Shown in pieces: positions 42,753-46,584 of a DNA stretch of 46,584 bases. The stretch is from Planctomycetota bacterium. GTDB lineage: Bacteria > Planctomycetota > Planctomycetia > Pirellulales > Thermoguttaceae. A program made the position numbers and the translations under genes. The notes under the pieces are model-generated. The model saw only the letters and a program-made list of their open reading frames with translations, did no database searches and was not told the origin of the DNA. The number at the start of each line of letters is the position of its first letter. Positions within the stretch are counted from its first letter, which is position 1. The DNA is taken from positions 65,734-112,317 of the forward strand of contig JAKPGL010000016.1 in assembly GCA_029550925.1 (NCBI GenBank), given 5' to 3'.

Positions 42753-43016
42753 GTAACGTCGGCTGTGAGCCGGCGCCCGTAACGTCGGCTGTTAAGTCGG
42801 CGGGTGGCTCAGCCTAGACAGGCTAAACTACGTAACGTCGGCTGTTAGCCGGCGGATAGCTCAGCCTAGACAGGCTAAGCTACGTAGCGTCGGCTGTTAG
42901 CCGGCGACCGTAACGTCGGCTGTTAAGCCGGCGGGTGGCTCAGCCTAGACAGGCTAAGCTACGTAGCGTCGGCTGTTAAGCCGGCGCCCGTAACGTCGGC
43001 TGTTAAGCCGGCGGGT
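42753..43016. repeat. Compound tandem-repeat array (A and B units)
   Basis: Seven copies of unit A (GTAACGTCGGCTGTTAAGCC plus GGCG, with small changes) begin near 42753, 42779, 42832, 42885, 42910, 42964 and 42990. Three copies of unit B (about 29 bases, with GCTCAGCCTAGACAGGCTAA) sit between A copies near 42803, 42855 and 42934. A contains the complementary pair GTCGGCT/AGCCGGC; B contains AGCCT-AGAC-AGGCT. Both would fold as hairpins in RNA. The array fills the gap between the flavin reductase and DGC genes. Confidence 0.85.
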
Positions 43017-43047
43017 AGAAGCGTTTTGAAGAAAGGAGCAGATCGCT

Positions 43048-43446
43048 ATGGCTCAATCAGGAGTGCAATGTGCCTGCGCCAGTGCGCCGCGGTTGGTGTT
43101 TTCATGTTCGGGCGCTTCGGATGTGGGGCATTTGACGGATTTGGCGGCCAGGGAGTTGGCCAAGCAGGGCGTCGGCCAGATGTGTTGTCTGGCAGGCATT
43201 GGAGGCCGGGTGAGCGGATTTATGGCTTCGGTGGAGTCGGCCGCCGCCGTTTTGGTCCTGGACGGTTGCCCATTGGATTGCGGCCGGCGCACCATGGAAC
43301 AGGCCGGGTTTAAGGATTTTGTCCATCTGCGAGTAACCGACCTGGGCTTCCAGCGGGGCCAGTCGCCGCCCACGCCCGAACGTATCCAGACGGTGGTCCA
43401 ACAGGCGACCGCACGGTTTCCGCAGCCTACTCCTTCGAGTAGTTAA
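43048..43446 (+). CDS. DGC-domain putative zinc-binding protein
   Basis: Protein of 132 aa. Cysteines are placed as in the DGC (DUF1847-like) family: VFSCSGASDVG (C20), QMCCLAG (C46, C47) and the naming motif D72-G-C-P-L-D-C78, followed by GRRTMEQAGF. An extra CAC pair lies at residues 8-10. No signal is seen, so it should be cytoplasmic. The cysteines could hold zinc or an arsenic(III) ion. AAGGAG lies upstream of the start. DGC genes often accompany metalloid permeases and thioredoxins, which suits this position; the biochemical role is not known to me. Confidence 0.85.
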   Translation: MAQSGVQCACASAPRLVFSCSGASDVGHLTDLAARELAKQGVGQMCCLAGIGGRVSGFMASVESAAAVLVLDGCPLDCGRRTMEQAGFKDFVHLRVTDLGFQRGQSPPTPERIQTVVQQATARFPQPTPSSS

Positions 43447-43505
43447 CTTCCCTATGAGCGGATGGGGAACAAGTAACATTTTAACACCACTGGAGGACTC
43501 ATGGG

Positions 43506-44399
43506 ATGGAAAGACTGCTTCGTCGAGATTTTTTGGCAGGTCTGGGGCTATTGGGCAGTAGCGGCCTATTGGTAGGCTGTGGACTAGGCAACTTAGAGCC
43601 CCCTTCCTCCCTAGGGGAAGAATCGCCCAATCGGTCTGCCAGCCCCAAACCATCGCCGGCCCAAGAAAAGCCACCTCAAGAAAAACCCGCTGCGCAGTTG
43701 GCCGTTTGGAAATGGCACCCATTAGACCCGCAAGAGGTGGGTAAAAAAGCCTATGAACTCTATCCCGACGGCAGTTGTACTTATTCCGTGGTCGGTGGAG
43801 TGATGTTGGTTTTGGCCGAGCGGTTCGGCGAGCCTTATCGTTCCTTCCCTCTGCACATGGCCTGATTCGGGCGGGAGGGGATAGCTGGTTTGGGTACGGT
43901 ATGCGGCGTGGTCAGCGGCGGGGCGATGCTGATCTCTCTTTTTGTGGGAGAAAAAGATCCTACGGTACGGGATTCCTTGATTCGTGAACTGGCTTTTTGG
44001 TATGAAAACGCTGAACTGCCTATCTTCCGACCGGAAAAACCCGAATGGGCCGAAACCGTGGAAACCTGTCGGGCCGACTCTATGCTGTGTCATATTTCGG
44101 CGTTCCGCTGGACGCAGGCAAGCGGTCGCGACGCCTACACGCAGGAAAAAAAGGAACGCTGCCGACGGCTCTCCTGCGACGGAGCCATGAAAACCGTCGA
44201 AATCCTTAACCGACATTTTGCCGGGCAACCCTGCCCTGGGCAGATCCCTCCAGAAACTCAAACCTGTCTGGAATGCCACGGGAAAAAACAATTGCGGGAT
44301 ATTCGCGGCGCCATGCGGTGCAGCACCTGCCACAGCCAACTTTCGGAAAAACACCCCAAATTCGAGCCGGCGCCTATCCCGAAGCCCACAAACCAATAA
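43506..44399 (+). pseudogene. Split-Soret/C-GCAxxG-C-C cytochrome interrupted by an in-frame TGA
   Basis: One reading frame from ATG 43506 (GGAGG upstream) to 44399 is broken only by TGA at 43863-43865 (codon 120). Before it: a Tat-like signal with lipobox (RRDFLAGLGLLG, VGC), then the family start DGSCTYSVVGG (C91). After it: FGREGIAGLGTVCGVVSGGA (C133), helices with further cysteines, and two CxxCH haem sites C254/C257/H258 and C272/C275/H276. This is the split-Soret cytochrome type of the C-GCAxxG-C-C family. The TGA may be a nonsense mutation (CGA Arg is one change away), selenocysteine (known in this family) or read-through. Without read-through only a 119-residue stub is made. If intact it would be a periplasmic electron carrier. 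Confidence 0.7.
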
Positions 44400-44458
44400 C
44401 AGGTGCATTTCCTTTTGAAGATAGAAGATAAACGGATAAACTCCCGAGAAGAGAAAAG

Positions 44459-44661
44459 GTAACGTTTTAGCCGAATGAAGAACATTCGCCACTGCCCTAG
44501 AGTGGGAGAGGCCGGATTGCCCCCTAGGCCAAGCCGGCTGAAGGAGCAAAAAGCTTGCTTGTTTCCCTATTTTCCCCCTCACCGGCCTGCTGCGCAGGCC
44601 TCCCTCTCCCGCCAAGGGAGAGGGGAAAGCTAAGACCTTCTGTATTCGGCTGAAATGTTAC
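44459..44661. repeat. Interspersed repeat with inverted ends (CATTCGGCT family), copy 4
   Basis: Left end GGTAACGTTTTAGCCGAATG (44459-44478) and right end TGTATTCGGCTGAAATGTTA (44641-44660) plus C are inverted copies, bounding about 200 bases. Inside are the GGGAGAGG and CCCTCACCGG palindromes also found at 19038-19194. Size and ends resemble a non-autonomous MITE; no target duplication is seen. Confidence 0.6.
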
Positions 44662-44736
44662 GAATTTCACTCCATTGGGCGGAAGTGTTACTCGAACCGG
44701 AGGGATCCGGCGGTTGAATAGGAAGGAGTTTTGGTT

Positions 44737-45561
44737 ATGGAGCTGAAGCAGGCGGTAGCGGTCAGTTTGATTGCCGTGGTGGCGGCCAGTTTGGTGCTGT
44801 TGATGGCGCGGGCGTTGGACTTGCAGACGGCCGGTCGGTTGGAGCCGCAACTGGCCCAAATTGCCGAAGAACTCCAAACGGTGCGCAAACTCTTGGCCCA
44901 GGGCCGGACTGCTCCAAACGGCCAGACGCCCACATTGGCCGAGCAGCCTGCTTCCTCGGCCAGCCCGGCCAGGTTGTCCCCCGGGGGAGGCCCTTCGAGC
45001 AGCGAACCAGGCCGGAGCAGCCAGGAAACCTTGGTAGTCTGGTATTTCCACGGCACAATGCGCTGCCCCACCTGCCAGACCATCGAAGCCCTGGCCCATG
45101 AGGTGGTGCAGACGGATTTTGCCCAGGAGTTGGCATCTGGCCGGATAGTGTGGAAGACGGCTAACTATGAAAAGCCGATGTACTCCGCTTTAGCCCAGAA
45201 AATGCAGGTTCGGATGCCGGTGGTTGTCCTGGCCCGGATGCAGAGCGACCAACTGCTGGAAAGCAAGACGCTGGAAGAAGTCTGGGGCCTGGTGCAAGAC
45301 AAGTCGGCCTTCCGAAATTTTCTCCTGAAAGAAATCCGGCAGATGCTAGGACACTCTAGCCGGGAACCGGTGGCGTCGGCTTCCCCGCCGAGCAGCGTGC
45401 TGCAGCCGGCTGTGTCGGCGGCTTCAGGAGAACCCACGTTGGCCACTCGACCGAACCTGCTTCGGCTCAATCCGCCCGATCCGCCGGGCGAAAAATCTAT
45501 CGGCTCTACAGAACCGGAAGCCCCGGAAATCAAGCAAAAGGATTTGCCCTTACCGGAGTAA
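44737..45561 (+). CDS. ArsF-like CPTC thioredoxin-fold protein, membrane anchored
   Basis: Protein of 274 aa from ATG 44737 (AAGGAG upstream). A single N-terminal membrane segment (VAVSLIAVVAASLVLLMARA) is followed by a coiled coil and a Ser/Pro-rich linker. The thioredoxin-like domain (about 97-210) contains VWYFHGTMRCPTCQTIEA with C110/C113, and KMQVRMPVVVLARMQ as the cis-Pro region. This matches the family named after ArsF of arsEFG, a nitroaromatic-arsenical reductase system. The C-terminal 65 residues are Pro/Ser-rich. The second ArsF-like gene and the ArsG-like permease follow. It would sit on the outer face of the cytoplasmic membrane. Confidence 0.8.
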   Translation: MELKQAVAVSLIAVVAASLVLLMARALDLQTAGRLEPQLAQIAEELQTVRKLLAQGRTAPNGQTPTLAEQPASSASPARLSPGGGPSSSEPGRSSQETLVVWYFHGTMRCPTCQTIEALAHEVVQTDFAQELASGRIVWKTANYEKPMYSALAQKMQVRMPVVVLARMQSDQLLESKTLEEVWGLVQDKSAFRNFLLKEIRQMLGHSSREPVASASPPSSVLQPAVSAASGEPTLATRPNLLRLNPPDPPGEKSIGSTEPEAPEIKQKDLPLPE

Positions 45562-45657
45562 AAAGACGCATCTTTTTAAAAATTACCTCGAAGGGACATG
45601 ACGTTCGTGTTCCGGGGAATTTTTATATCCCAACGATGTTCCTCCAAGGAGAAAGTT

Positions 45658-46101
45658 ATGATAGGGAAAAAAGCCTTCTGTATGATGATGTTTCTTGGGT
45701 GTTTAGCAGGTGGGGAGTGGGCGTTTAGCGCTGAGCCGCCGCCGGATCGGGTGGTGGTGATGTATTTCCATCGCACCCAACGGTGTCCGACCTGTATGCG
45801 CATGGAATCCTACGCCCGACAGGCCCTCGAAGAGGCGTTCTCCGAACAACTTCAAACCGGCCAGATTGCCTTTTATTCGATCGACTTTCAAGATGAGCGA
45901 AACGCCCGCCTAACACGGGCCTATCAAATTACCGGCCCTACGTTGATCATGGTCAAAGTGGTTAACAAGAAAGGTATGGAATCCAAAAACTTGCAAGAAA
46001 TTTGGGCCAAAGTCCGAGACCAAAAAGAGTTTTTCCGATACGTGCAGACCGAGGCGGCCGGCTATCTGCCGAAGTCGGCCCCAAGAAGTGCCTCCCGATA
46101 A
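45658..46101 (+). CDS. ArsF-like CPTC thioredoxin-fold protein, secreted
   Basis: Protein of 147 aa from ATG 45658 (AAGGAG upstream; the frame opens 20 codons earlier without a site). A signal peptide covers about residues 1-25 (MIGKKAFCMMMFLGCLAGG), then VVVMYFHRTQRCPTCMRMES with C43/C46 and GPTLIMVKVVNKKGMESKNL. It is a shorter paralogue of the preceding protein without anchor, coiled coil or tail. The pair may pass electrons between membrane and periplasm, or handle different thiol states. It precedes the ArsG-like permease by 58 bases in the same direction. Confidence 0.82.
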   Translation: MIGKKAFCMMMFLGCLAGGEWAFSAEPPPDRVVVMYFHRTQRCPTCMRMESYARQALEEAFSEQLQTGQIAFYSIDFQDERNARLTRAYQITGPTLIMVKVVNKKGMESKNLQEIWAKVRDQKEFFRYVQTEAAGYLPKSAPRSASR

Positions 46102-46159
46102 GTAGGAACCCACCGGACTTCCTAGCAGAATAAAATCCCATCCAAAGGAGTTTCCCTTT

Positions 46160-46584
46160 ATGGCAGCGTATGCGGTAGCGTTGCTGGCGGCCGTGTATTT
46201 GGGGCTTTTGACCTCGATCAGTCCCTGCCCGTTGGCCACCAACATAGCGGCCATTTCCTATGTGGGGCGAAAGGTGGGCACGCCTCGGGCGGTGCTGTGG
46301 GCCGGGCTGCTTTATACGCTCGGCCGGGCTGTGCTTTATTTAGTACTGGCCCTGCTCATTACCGGCATGGCCCTCTCGATGACCGGCCTTTCGCTGGCCT
46401 TGCAAAAATCGGTCCATCTGGTGCTTGGGCCGATCTTTATTCTGTTGGGTATGTTGCTGCTGGGGCTGATCACTAGTTCTACCGGCGGCGGCAGTCTGTT
46501 TTCGGAAACCCTGCAACAGCGGATCGACCAGATGGGCCTGTGGGGGGCGTTTGTCATGGGCGTGGTGTTTGCCTTATCGTTTTG
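46160..46584 (+). CDS. ArsG/CcdA-like membrane permease (3' end outside the window)
   Basis: The first 141 codons of a membrane protein that runs off the right edge. Start ATG 46160 with AAAGGAG upstream. Four hydrophobic segments are visible; the first carries the SPCPLATN motif (TSISPCPLATNIAAISYVG), the redox-cysteine or substrate site of CcdA/DsbD-like and ArsG-type permeases. The order ArsF-like, ArsG-like matches arsEFG operons, in which ArsG is described as an exporter of aromatic aminoarsenicals. A plain CcdA-type electron carrier feeding the two CPTC proteins is the alternative. The missing C-terminus prevents a choice. Confidence 0.8.
   Translation, partial: MAAYAVALLAAVYLGLLTSISPCPLATNIAAISYVGRKVGTPRAVLWAGLLYTLGRAVLYLVLALLITGMALSMTGLSLALQKSVHLVLGPIFILLGMLLLGLITSSTGGGSLFSETLQQRIDQMGLWGAFVMGVVFALSF

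Noticed and set aside
42753-43016. CRISPR array
   Set aside because: Repeat units are of two alternating kinds, sequence between them is repeated rather than unique, and no cas gene is present.
44524-45099. Minus-strand gene opposite the first ArsF-like gene
   Set aside because: Spans a palindromic repeat and lacks protein character; the plus strand has a ribosome site and the CPTC domain.

Overview
The window reads as a chromosomal segment of a planctomycete (Pirellulales-like, possibly thermophilic). The evidence is two multihaem proteins related to the hydrazine synthase alpha subunit family (as seen in non-anammox planctomycetes), a secreted DUF1080 protein, a Tat-exported FAD oxidoreductase, a discoidin/CBM9 fusion, a proline-rich Ser/Thr kinase and a tRNA-linked integrase relic. 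No name was assigned by database search; all calls come from reading motifs.

Layout. 1-2881: HzsA-like cytochrome, then two gene remnants (a Fis-type HTH tail and a C-terminal scrap on the minus strand). 3147-4621: an IS5-family insertion sequence. 4891-10852: galE, a Pro/Glu-rich protein of unknown function and ftsK. 10984-15992: a complete branched-chain amino acid attenuator (promoter, leader peptide rich in Ile/Val/Leu codons, antiterminator strand, intrinsic terminator) in front of cimA-valS. 16054-28553: secreted, sugar-related and transport functions (FAD oxidoreductase, giant discoidin-CBM9-HzsA-like protein, nucleoside hydrolase, ZIP transporter, SDR, family 2 glycosidase). 28683-30823: 5-formyl-THF cyclo-ligase and a Ser/Thr kinase. 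30921-32581: a decayed integrative element beside tRNA-Phe, with a truncated tyrosine recombinase, an excisionase-like HTH gene, two near-identical promoters and several repeats. 32879-34285: a coiled-coil lipoprotein. 34392-38301: a minus-strand signalling operon (PAS histidine kinase, CheY/Rcp-like regulator, receiver-PP2C phosphatase). 38620-39300: DUF1080. 39579-46584 (open at the right edge): an ArsR-controlled metalloid/thiol-redox cluster: arsR, SO_0444/ArsP-type permease, mini-thioredoxin, Tat-exported flavin reductase, DGC zinc-binding protein, a split-Soret/C-GCAxxG-C-C cytochrome interrupted by one in-frame TGA, two ArsF-like CPTC proteins and the start of an ArsG/CcdA-like permease.

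The strongest observations are: (i) the cimA-valS attenuator, whose mutually exclusive RNA strands can be read base by base; (ii) a common ArsR-type operator over both the arsR and the permease promoters; (iii) the extended arsenic/redox cluster and its in-frame TGA; and (iv) several interspersed repeat families, one of which is inserted in frame into a coding sequence, and one of which sits beside a duplicated copy of the galE start.
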